NCBI GenBank assembly: GCA_026168455.1
Contig: CM047428.1
Span: 36,073,255-36,137,254 of the forward strand
Origin: Theocolax elegans
Lineage: Eukaryota > Arthropoda > Insecta > Hymenoptera > Cerocephalidae
Direction: 5' to 3'
DNA length: 64,000 bases
The notes beneath the pieces are model-generated. The model saw only the letters and a list, made by a program, of their open reading frames with translations, was not told the origin of the DNA and did no database searches. Made by a program: the position numbers and the translations under genes. Below, one piece after another: positions 21,541 to 32,736 of this stretch; the first letter of the stretch is position 1, and each line of letters opens with the position of its first letter.

Positions 21541-23113
21541 ATTTGTTTTTTCAAGAATAGATAATATATGTATTTTTTCCGTGCGCAAAAAAAAAAAAAA
21601 AAAAAAAAAAAAAGTTGTGAATATAACTTGAAAGAATGTGTATTAGTTTACTAATTCCTGATAAAACTCATAAAATAGAAACAGACCTAAAATTTAATGT
21701 AACGTTTTTAAAAATATGCACAAATTTTCGAAGATAAAATAAATATGAATCAAGTATAACATACACTTTTCCAAATATTTATATGTGAAATATACAATAA
21801 ATTAAAAATTAAATACATAAATTATTGTATTTTTAAGATAATTCTATTATAAACAGTGATGGCAAAAGAAAATTCAAATTTTAACAGTGGCAATGTAAAA
21901 TACGAATTACATTTCAAAAGTTTTTCGAAAATTATTATTTTAGTAGTATTTAATTTAAATATTATTCAAATCAAAATTTAAAAATAGTATGGATATATAA
22001 GTAAGTAGATTACGTATATTTATATAAAACAATATTTTAAATAAACAAGTATGTATTTATTAGAAACAGAAGGATATTTAAAAAATGAATTTGTTTATAA
22101 TAATCAAAATAAATATTTGGGCTCTGCATAGTAAAAATAAATTGTATATAATTATGGATTAAAACGAAAATTTTGAAAGAGGGTGCAAATTACGAATCAC
22201 GGGAGAAATGGAAGAAACAGGTTTTTATTTATTTACCGCTAAAATGTTATAAATAATTCTTTAAAACTAATACAAAAATTAATTTAATTAAGAAGAAAGT
22301 TTTATTACTCTAAAAGTACAAAATATTAATGACATATAGAACTCTTGGCAATGACTTAAATAAATTAATTTTAGGAGGTAAAGTTCTATTTAGATCCGTT
22401 TAAAATAATCTAAAATTTTAATAGGTTTTTACTAAATACTACAATTAAGTATACTTAGCCACTAAAATTATATAAGTAGTTCTATAAAATTAATAAAAAT
22501 TAATAAAAAAATTTATTTATTAAAGAATAAAGTTTTATTACTCTAAAAGTACAAAATATTAATGTCATAGAACTTTTAGCGATGATCCTTCGTCATTAAA
22601 TAAATTAATTTTAGGAGGTGAAGTTGTATTTAGATCCGTTTAAAATATTCCAAAATTTTCATAAGTTGTTACTAAATACTACAATTTAGTAAGTATATGC
22701 ACTTTACTATTTTTGGTAAGTTAATTTTTCATTAACATTTATAATTATTAAAATATAAATTTAAGCTTTATAGGAATTCATATAGTTTAAAATTTACAGT
22801 TAACATTTAATGTCTCTATTTTTTTTATTATTATTATTCTGATTTCATTATACTAAATTTTGGTAAAAACTTTTATTTATAAATTGTAATCGTATTTAAA
22901 AAAAAATTAAATTTTTGGTATAAAACCCAATGCATTATAACAGTACCTCCAAGGTGTTGTGTGAATCGGTTTAATTTCTAAGGTGTCCATGGTAGTGAAA
23001 AAATAATACAATTTAAAACATTATTTTAAATAAATTTATTACGAAAAACCTTTTTCGAAATTAAAAATAGGGGGTTGGCGCGCGAAGCGCGCAGGGGGGC
23101 GAAGCCCCCCTAG
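21541..23113 (+). mobile_element. Family M element, copy 4 (first of tandem pair)
   Basis: Longer version beginning ATTTGTTTTTTCAAGAATAG, with an A27 tract at 21,587-21,613, the AT-rich body, and the hairpins with CTAG at 23,110-23,113. It contains an internal duplication (around 22,310-22,400 and 22,540-22,630, sharing ACTCTAAAAGTACAAAATAT). The copy at 23,590-25,163 appears identical. Confidence 0.8.
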
Positions 23114-23500
23114 TATATATATATATATATTATAAATATATCTATCTATAATATATAATATTTCGCCGCCGCCGCCGCCGCCGCCGCCGTGTCTAAGAAT
23201 TCAGGATTCAACATATATATATATGTTTTATATATATATGTCATATATATGTTATATATATGTTATATATATATGTCATATATATATGTTATATATATAT
23301 GTCATATATATATGTCATATATATATGTTATATATATATATGTTATATATATATATATGTCATATATATATGTTATATATATATGTTATATATATGTTAT
23401 ATATATATGTTATATATATATATATGTTATATAAATATGTCATATATATAAGTTGTGTGTGTGTGTGTGGTGTGTGTGCGTGCGTGCGTGCGTGCGTGTG

Positions 23501-23574
<74 letters not shown>

Positions 23575-23589
23575 GTGTGTGTACGTGTT
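23114..23589 (+). repeat. Microsatellite mosaic with (CCG)n-GAATTC core
   Basis: (TA)n, TTTCGCC(GCC)n, GTGTCTAAGAATTCAGGATTC, TA/GTCA units and (TG)n in the same order as at 14,750-15,108. Confidence 0.9.
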
Positions 23590-23635
23590 ATTTGTTTTTT
23601 CAAGAATAGATAATATATGTATTTTTTCCGTGCGC

Positions 23636-23666
<31 letters not shown>

Positions 23667-25163
23667 GTGAATATAACTTGAAAGAATGTGTATTAGTTTA
23701 CTAATTCCTGATAAAACTCATAAAATAGAAACAGACCTAAAATTTAATGTAACGTTTTTAAAAATATGCACAAATTTTCGAAGATAAAATAAATATGAAT
23801 CAAGTATAACATACACTTTTCCAAATATTTATATGTGAAATATACAATAAATTAAAAATTAAATACATAAATTATTGTATTTTTAAGATAATTCTATTAT
23901 AAACAGTGATGGCAAAAGAAAATTCAAATTTTAACAGTGGCAATGTAAAATACGAATTACATTTCAAAAGTTTTTCGAAAATTATTATTTTAGTAGTATT
24001 TAATTTAAATATTATTCAAATCAAAATTTAAAAATAGTATGGATATATAAGTAAGTAGATTACGTATATTTATATAAAACAATATTTTAAATAAACAAGT
24101 ATGTATTTATTAGAAACAGAAGGATATTTAAAAAATGAATTTGTTTATAATAATCAAAATAAATATTTGGGCTCTGCATAGTAAAAATAAATTGTATATA
24201 ATTATGGATTAAAACGAAAATTTTGAAAGAGGGTGCAAATTACGAATCACGGGAGAAATGGAAGAAACAGGTTTTTATTTATTTACCGCTAAAATGTTAT
24301 AAATAATTCTTTAAAACTAATACAAAAATTAATTTAATTAAGAAGAAAGTTTTATTACTCTAAAAGTACAAAATATTAATGACATATAGAACTCTTGGCA
24401 ATGACTTAAATAAATTAATTTTAGGAGGTAAAGTTCTATTTAGATCCGTTTAAAATAATCTAAAATTTTAATAGGTTTTTACTAAATACTACAATTAAGT
24501 ATACTTAGCCACTAAAATTATATAAGTAGTTCTATAAAATTAATAAAAATTAATAAAAAAATTTATTTATTAAAGAATAAAGTTTTATTACTCTAAAAGT
24601 ACAAAATATTAATGTCATAGAACTTTTAGCGATGATCCTTCGTCATTAAATAAATTAATTTTAGGAGGTGAAGTTGTATTTAGATCCGTTTAAAATATTC
24701 CAAAATTTTCATAAGTTGTTACTAAATACTACAATTTAGTAAGTATATGCACTTTACTATTTTTGGTAAGTTAATTTTTCATTAACATTTATAATTATTA
24801 AAATATAAATTTAAGCTTTATAGGAATTCATATAGTTTAAAATTTACAGTTAACATTTAATGTCTCTATTTTTTTTATTATTATTATTCTGATTTCATTA
24901 TACTAAATTTTGGTAAAAACTTTTATTTATAAATTGTAATCGTATTTAAAAAAAAATTAAATTTTTGGTATAAAACCCAATGCATTATAACAGTACCTCC
25001 AAGGTGTTGTGTGAATCGGTTTAATTTCTAAGGTGTCCATGGTAGTGAAAAAATAATACAATTTAAAACATTATTTTAAATAAATTTATTACGAAAAACC
25101 TTTTTCGAAATTAAAAATAGGGGGTTGGCGCGCGAAGCGCGCAGGGGGGCGAAGCCCCCCTAG
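23590..25163 (+). mobile_element. Family M element, copy 5 (second of tandem pair)
   Basis: From 23,664 to 25,163 it matches 21,614-23,113 at a constant offset of 2,050 with no indel seen. The A tract is 28 rather than 27 long. It ends in the hairpins and CTAG at 25,160-25,163. Confidence 0.8.
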
Positions 25164-25682
<519 letters not shown>

Positions 25683-25935
25683 GAACATACACTTTTCCAA
25701 ATATCCATATGTGATATATACAATGGGTTAAAAATTAAATACATTAATTATTACATTTTTAAGATAATTCTATTATAAACAGTAATGGCAAAAGAAAATT
25801 CAAATTTTAACAGTGGCAATATAAAATACGAATTACATTTCAAAAGTTTTTCGAAAATTATTATTTTAGTAGTTTTTAATTTAAATATTATTCAAATCAA
25901 ATTTAAAAATTGTTTGGAGATTACGTATATTTTTA
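25683..25935 (+). mobile_element. Family M element, copy 6 left part
   Basis: Body start up to GAGATTACGTATATTTTTA, where it breaks off into a LINE fragment; in the intact copy at about 27,010 the next bases are TAAAACAATATTTT. Confidence 0.7.
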
Positions 25936-26547
25936 CACGAGTGCTTGGTGGTCACTACCCGTGTAACGATCGCTAACTTTCCAGCCGAGTCCCCCTCTCC
26001 CCATCAATCTAGGATCGACGAAGGTGAGGTCGACTATGGACGACTTGCCGGCTTTTGTGAAAGTCGGCGTTGTCCCTGTGTTAGCGATCTCCAGCCCCAG
26101 TAGAGCGAACGCCTCGAGAAGTGCGCGACCACGCGCGTTGGTCTTGGCGCTACCCCAGTCCGTCGCCCAAGCATTAAAGTCCCCACCGATTGCGACCGGT
26201 AGCCGTGAGGACCGAGCACTGATGACGACTGCATCCAGAGATCTCGCAAAGTCCTCGGTGCAATCGCTGGGCGGGAAGTACCAGCTGTACATGCGTACCC
26301 CCGCCACCTCCACCCAGGTAAAGCTGGGAAGGGGGGCGACCATCTTTCTGGAGATGTGTATATTCCCACATATCCAGATGGCCGCCTTGCCCGTGGCATC
26401 CCTTACCCAGTTCGACTTCTCGAGATCCCGGAACTCCTCGCTGATGATCGCTACGTCCGCTCTCTCCTCTCTGACCAGCTGGGACAGCAAGTCCTGGGCC
26501 ACAGCGCAGTGGTTGAGGTTTATTTGGAGCACCTTAATCATCTTTGA
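25936..26547 (-). pseudogene. R1-clade LINE fragment C (endonuclease only)
   Basis: Reverse complement of the ORF2 endonuclease region, matching about 17,747-18,355 of copy B with few differences and an open frame (QINLNHC, GGDFNAWATDWG and SDHQALV retained). Both ends are truncated. The right junction GATGTGTGC runs straight into GTGTGCGTG, a TG microhomology; the left joins the family M body. There is no poly-A tail, so simple retrotransposition does not explain it. Confidence 0.85.
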
Positions 26548-27765
26548 TGTGTGCGTGTGCGTGTGTGTGTGTACGTGTTATTTGTTTTTTCAAGAATAGA
26601 TAATATATGTATTTTTTCCGTGCGCAAAAAATAGTTGTGAATATAACTTGAAAGAATGTGTATTAGTTTACTTATTCCTGATAAAACTCATAAAATAAAA
26701 ACGGACCTAAAATTTAATGTAATGTTTTTAAAAATATGCACAATTTTTCGAAGATAAAATAAATATTAATCAAGTATAACATACACTTTTCCAAATATCC
26801 ATATGTGATATATACAATGGGTTAAAAATTAAATACATTAATTATTACATTTTTAAGATAATTCTATTATAAACAGTAATGGCAAAAGAAAATTCAAATT
26901 TTAACAGTGGCAATATAAAATACGAATTACATTTCAAAAGTTTTTCGAAAATTATTATTTTAGTAGTTTTTAATTTAAATATTATTCAAATCAAATTTAA
27001 AAATTGTTTGGAGATTACGTATATTTTTATAAAACAATATTTTAAATAAACAAGTATGTATTATTAGATACAAAAGGTTATTTAAGGAATGCCTTTGTTT
27101 ATAATAATTAAAATAAATATATGGGCTCTGTAACTAAAGGGAAAAATAAATTGGATATAATTATGGATTAAAACGCAAATTATGAAAGAGGGTGCAAATT
27201 ACGATTCACGAGAGAAATGGAAGAAACAGGTTTTTATTTATATAGCGCTAAAATTTTATAAATAATTCTTTAAAACTAATACAAAAATTAAATTAATTTT
27301 AGGAGGTGAAGTTCTATTTATAACCGTTTCAAATAATCCAAAATTTGAATAAGTTGTTAACTAAAATACTACAATTTAGTAAGTATATGTACTTTACTAT
27401 TTTTGGTAAGTTAATTTTTCATTATTAATAGTTAATAATTATTAAAATATAAATTTAAGCTTTATAAGAATTCATATAGTTTAATATTTACAGTTAACAT
27501 TTAATATGTCTCTATTTTTTTTATTATTTTTATTCTGATTTCATTACTCTAAATTTTGGTAAACTTTTATTTATAAATAATAATAACTATAGCAATACCT
27601 TCAAGGTGTTGTGTGAATCTGTTTAATTTGTAAGGTGTCCATGGTAGTGAAAAAATAATACAATTTAAAATATTATTTTAAATAAATTAATTATGAAAAA
27701 CCTTTTTCGAAATTAAAAATAGGGGGTTGGCGCGCGAAGCGCGCAGGGGGGCGAAGCCCCCCTAG
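26548..27765 (+). mobile_element. Family M element, copy 6 right part
   Basis: Begins in TG repeats and ATTTGTTTTTTCAAGAATAG, runs through the whole body and ends at CTAG 27,762-27,765. With the inverted copy starting at 27,793 it repeats the tail-to-tail arrangement of 20,021-21,240. Confidence 0.75.
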
Positions 27766-27792
27766 TATATATATATATATATAATATATATA

Positions 27793-28824
27793 CTAATTCG
27801 GCTTCGTCCCACTGCGCGCTTCGCGCGTCAACCCCCTATTTTTAATTTCGAAAAAGGTTTTTCGTACTTAATTTAGTTAAAATAATGTTTTAATTGTATT
27901 ATTTTTTCACTACCATGGACACCTTAGAAATTAAACAGATTCACACAACACCTTGGAGGTATAGCTATAGTGCTTTGGGTTTTATACCAAAAATTTAATT
28001 TTTTTTAAATACGATTATAATTTATAAATAAAAGTTTTTACCAAAATTTAGTATAATGAAATCAGAATAATAATAATAATAATAATAAAAATAGAGACAT
28101 TAAGTGTTAATTGTAAATTTTAAACTATATGAATTCCTATAAATCTTAAATTTATATTTTAATAATTATAAATGTTAATAAAAAATTAACTTACCAAAAA
28201 TAGTAAAGTGCATATACTTAATTGTAGTATTTAGTAAAAACTTATTAAAATTTTGTATTATTTTAAACGGATCTAAATAAAACTTTACCTCCTAAAATTA
28301 ATTTATTTATTGACGAAGGATCATCGCCAAAAGTTCTATGTCATTAATTTTTTGTACTTTAATATAAATAAAACTTTCTTTTTAAATAAATAAATTTTTG
28401 TATTAATTTTAAAGAACTATTGATAACATTTTAGCGGGATATAAATCAAAACCTGTTTCTTCCATTTCTCCCGTAATTCTTCATTTGCACCTTTTTCAAA
28501 ATTTGCGTTTTAATCCATAATTATATCCAAATTTATTTTTTCCTTTAGTTACAGAGCCCATATATTTTTCTTGATTATTATAATCAAATTCATTCCTTAA
28601 AAAACCTTCTAATGAATAATAAATACATACTTGTTTATTTAAAATATTGTTTTCTATAAATATACATAATCTATTCACTTATATATCCATATAATTTTAA
28701 AATATTAATTTAAAAAATATTTAAATTAAATGCTCCTAAATTAATAGTTTTTGAAAATCTTTTCAAATGTAATTCGTATTTTATGTTGCCACTGTTAAAA
28801 TTTGAATTTTCTTTTGCCATTACT
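27793..28824 (-). mobile_element. Family M element, copy 7 (split by EnSpm transposon)
   Basis: Inverted copy starting with the degraded hairpin CTAATTCGGCTTCG and running to TTTTGCCATTACT at 28,824. It resumes at 40,028 with CTGTTATTAATAG. Other copies read GCCATTACTGTTTATAATAG without a break, which fixes the insertion point and a CT duplication. Confidence 0.85.
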
Positions 28825-28990
28825 CCCACGTAAAAATCGAAACCATTGGCAATATATTTGCAGTATATTGGCCATATCTATTGCAGACATATGGAAAATA
28901 TTTGACACAAACAATTGCAAAAATATTGCCAATATTGCGCCAAAGAGCATGCTGTGCAATGTCGCCGATATTTTGGCAATGGTTTCCAAG
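28825..28990 (+). repeat. EnSpm left terminal inverted repeat
   Basis: 166 bp starting CCCACGTAAAAATCGAAACC, inverted at 39,862-40,027 with scattered substitutions; contains several GGCAATAT and GCCAATAT motifs. Confidence 0.88.
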
Positions 28991-29239
28991 TTTTTATATA
29001 TATACATATATTTATTAAAAAATTTTATGCAAAACTGTACAACAGTTAATAATTATTATTGGATGCATATACATATTATTGTTATTAATGAAATAAGTCA
29101 ACGAATAAGAACTAAAGTTTAAATTTTATTTATTTTAAACGCAATCAAACGCTAACATACAACAAACTGAAATGAATAATAAAGAAGTTAATGTCTCGGG
29201 TTTCGCAGTGAAGCACACATCATATTTACAAGCGTTGTA

Positions 29240-31087
29240 AACTCCGATGGGGTTAAACTTGACGAACACTTCTCATTTACGTAATCTGAAATATTTGAGA
29301 TATTTAACATGTGCCAATCTATTAGTTGAAATAAGTATTTCAATAATTTTGATTACATTCTGTAGCGTTCATTACATTTTCTGGAATCTGGTCTCGTCTT
29401 TTGGATTTTCCTCTCGCCGTCATATTTTTGAGGTTCCGTGTTCCGACTAGAGTTTTCAACAACCTCCGTGTCATTTCTTTTGTATATTTCTTCCAGCGTT
29501 GGAAGTATGTCAGCTGCGCCTTGTCGATCCACACGTTCCATGCTTCACACAGTAGTACTCGACCATTGCCTCCTTGTCGGCAGAGCACGAGAGGATCCTC
29601 CTCTGTCTATATTATAGAAGATATATTTTTTTATAAATGATCTGCATAATTGTGTGTGTTTGTGTGTACGCGTGTGCGTATGCGCGTGCGTGTGCGTGTG
29701 CGTGTGTAGCATTCATACATGCTTGTCATCATGTACGTGCGTAAATATATGCATGCAAGATTGCATTAAATTATTTATAAAAAATAATTACATCATTATT
29801 TGAATCTCCACCATTTAAAGATCTTTGGGGCGATCTAGATCGCTGTCTATCTCTTTCGTTATCGTGATATCTGCCTTGTCTTTCTTGCTCTCTTTCGCGT
29901 ATTCTCCTAGGTTCTCGCTCTCCTTCGCGATCTCGTAGCCGCTCTCGCATGCGTAGTCTCTCTTCTACTTCTCGTTCTATTTCACGATCTCTAATTCGAT
30001 TTAATTCTTCTTCTCGTTCTCGCTTTGTCGCTCGATCTCCTTCCCGCTCTCGCTCTCGCAGCCTTTCTTCGACTTCTCGCTCTCGCTCTCGCAGTCTCTC
30101 TTCTATTTCTCGCTCTCTCGCTCGATCTTCTTGCCGCTCTCGCTCTCGCAGCCTCTCTTCCATTTCTCGCTCTCTTGCTCGATCTTCTTCACGCTGTGTT
30201 TCTTTCTCCCTATCTTGCTCTCTCTCACGATTTATTTGTTGCGTTGCTTCGCTTTCTTAATCTTCCTCCGATTCTAATTCTAACACCATTTCTTCTACAA
30301 TTTCTGGCCCTCCTTTATCATGTACCGCACGTTGTTTTTTTTCCTCTCGGTGTCGCTCTCTTTCTCGTTCCTTTGGCCGATTATCGATGTTTTTTCTCTC
30401 TTCCTTTTTTCGATATTGCTCGCATCGCATTTTTGACTCTTTTTTACGTGTCTTGTCCTTGCCGTAATCTTGCTGTTGCTCACCTACTTCAACTAGCTTT
30501 TCTTGTTGTGCCTGCTTACATTTTAACTTTATTAAAATATTTTAAAAAATAATACTTTAATTAATATCATTTGATTATCAATTTAAGTTTACCTTAATAG
30601 AAGTTACTTGGTCCGTTTCAACATCAGAGCTGGAAAAGTCGCTCCCATCAAAAACGGGATTTAAATTTGAAATTTTCATCATCGTTTTTAATTCTGCCTT
30701 CTTATTTAGTAAATTTTTTTGATTCTTAACCTTAATACTTGTAAGTGATTTAAATACTGCTTATCATCTAAAATTAATACAAACACATTTATTTACTTTT
30801 CAAAAACATATTCTTGTTTGATTTATCTTATTTTTATGATTAAGAATTTTTAATTAAAAATCAGCTTCTTACTTACAACTTTTTTGTACGATTTTTGCCT
30901 TGTAAACTCTATTTTTATAAAAGGCTTCGGTAGTTTCACCTACTTCCTTTATTGGTCGTAGATCTTCTTCCGGAATTATACTAGTATTTTTAGATTTTAA
31001 CCAGAAAACTAATACGTTCATGGTTAAGAAAACCCGAGTTGCCTTCTTTTCGACACACCATTTATTGGTTACGTGGTTGGTTAGCAC
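29240..31087 (-). pseudogene. Transposon-borne gene: Arg/Glu-rich protein with BEN-like end
   Basis: Four exons can be inferred on the minus strand. Exon 1 (to 30,878; MNVLVFWLKSKNTSIIPEE...) ends at donor GTAAGT. Exon 2 (30,768 to about 30,595) follows TTTTAG and ends before GTAAAC. Exon 3 (from about 30,525 to 29,792) follows AAGCAG, is packed with RERE/RLRERER repeats (probable long helix or disordered charged region) and ends RSRSPQRSLNGG before GTAATT. Exon 4 (29,608 downwards) follows AATATAG and encodes NVWIDKAQLT...TRRLLKTLVG...MTARGKSKRRDQ, which resembles a BEN domain. Junctions 2-3 and 3-4 keep frame. Lesions: a 1-nt shift in exon 2, a TAA near 30,258 and a shift near 29,360. BEN domains bind DNA or chromatin proteins; a role in the transposon is inference. 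Confidence 0.6.
29640..29790. other. Intron with TG repeats inside the BEN-like gene
   Basis: Non-coding stretch between inferred exons 3 and 4, with a GTGTGCG microsatellite at about 29,650-29,706. Confidence 0.5.
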
Positions 31088-31222
31088 ACTATATGAACAA
31101 CGATGCTTATGACAATGTGTGATGGTTTAACTTCACGTTGTTCTAGTGTCTTTTATCGAAAGGTTACAATTTTGAACTGTCAGCGTGAATGGAATATTAT
31201 TCTCAATTTACTCGCTAAGAGA
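31088..31222. promoter_or_regulatory. Putative divergent promoter region of the EnSpm element
   Basis: This 135-bp gap separates the minus-strand BEN-like gene from the plus-strand exon starting at 31,223. Position alone suggests shared control; no TATA box or binding site was identified with confidence. Confidence 0.3.
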
Positions 31223-31870
31223 ATGTCAAAACGCCCAGTGTTTTTTGACGATTATTCAGATTGTTTGAAAAAACGATCAAATAGAATCTTTTCAGAAAGT
31301 GAAATAGAAATTGTTAAAGATATAGTAGCAGATACTACGAATATTACCTGCAACGTAAGTAAGGTTATAATAATTTTAAATACATTTTATTTAATTGTTA
31401 TTATTCAATTTTAGATACCTTTTTTCTTTTTTTTATATATTAATTTAAAGAATAAAGAAAAGAGTAAACTTGCTTAATAGTATATTACGTAAAAGAAAAA
31501 AAAAGTAAATTTTTGCTTGTTCAAATGGTTTTCGATAATGGAAATATCATGTAGTATTTTTTAAAAATTGAAACAGAGGGAGCAAAACAGCTGTTTTGGA
31601 AACTTCTACTTTGTTAATCGACACTAAATTTTCTTTAATTTATTAAATCGTACTGAATAAAAAACAATTTTTCAAAATATCCAAGTCTATTATTTTTTGC
31701 TTTAATACAAATTAATAATGCGCAATTACATGATTTAGATTCTAAACAACGAAAGTGCAAAATTCGAATACACAAGCCCTTGTACAGTTCAAGAAGAATT
31801 TGGGGCTGAGACTATAGGAAATGAAAATGTTACTGAAGAATTAAATGAGAATTGCAGCAATCATGGATAA
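31223..31870 (+). CDS. Two-exon small gene at transposon 5' side, possible transposase N-terminus
   Basis: Exon 31,223-31,354 begins MSKRPVFFDDYSDCLKKRSN and stops at a perfect donor GTAAGT (31,355). The next exon, 31,739-31,870, follows acceptor TTTAG, keeps frame (ILNNESAKFEYTSPC...) and ends at TAA 31,868-31,870. Both exons are 132 nt. The product would be 87 residues with no recognised domain. It may be a first exon set of the transposase gene, whose body resumes at 37,367, or a separate small protein. Confidence 0.4.
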
Positions 31871-32736
31871 TTTAATTACTTATTGTACATAAATAATTCA
31901 ACTAAGTCCGTAATAGAAAACAAACAATTCTTGTTGGTTTACTTTATGAAATGAGATTTTTTTTACTAATCTCAGTCAGTATTAAAGTTTATTAAAACTA
32001 GAATATAAAAAAAATTAATTGTTCTTGTCGACAATAATGAAAGAATGATATTGTGACGTTTTTATCATAACCAAAAATTAATCAACAAATCCTTAATCTT
32101 TCTACTAGGGTTAGATTTACTTTCGAAATTAATTATTCACGTCTTTCACATAAATTTTATCATTATTAGTGTAATGGAGCTTTATTGATCGCCACGAACA
32201 AATTGGTACATATCTTGATATGCCGACGTTTCGGATGTATTGAAAACATCCCTTTTCAAGGCTATAATATTTACAATTTTTTCTAAATTAATTGTAAACC
32301 AAATTATGGATAATAACATAAATAATAAAACTCACCATAAACATAATCTACACAATCATATTTGTGGCAAAATCATTGAATAAAATATTTACATCAACAA
32401 TACACTATAATCAACCAACAAAACCTCTAAAAACAGAAAATATTAACTTATTTTAAAATTATATTGTCAATAAATTAATGAAATTCCAAATTTAAAATTG
32501 TAAGAACCTTAATAAAAACTCACACTTAATTACATTTAGCAAAAATGTGCCTTAGGAGCACCCCAGAGGGTGTCCAAGGCAATAATTAGATCGATATTAT
32601 ACACCTCTTCGCACCTAACCTAAACCAATACATAGTAACATATATACGTATATTCGTATATTAGTATATGAAGAAAACGAGGTGGGAGAAACCATATAAT
32701 ACCGGGTCTATATATATAACTTCTGCAAAAATATAA

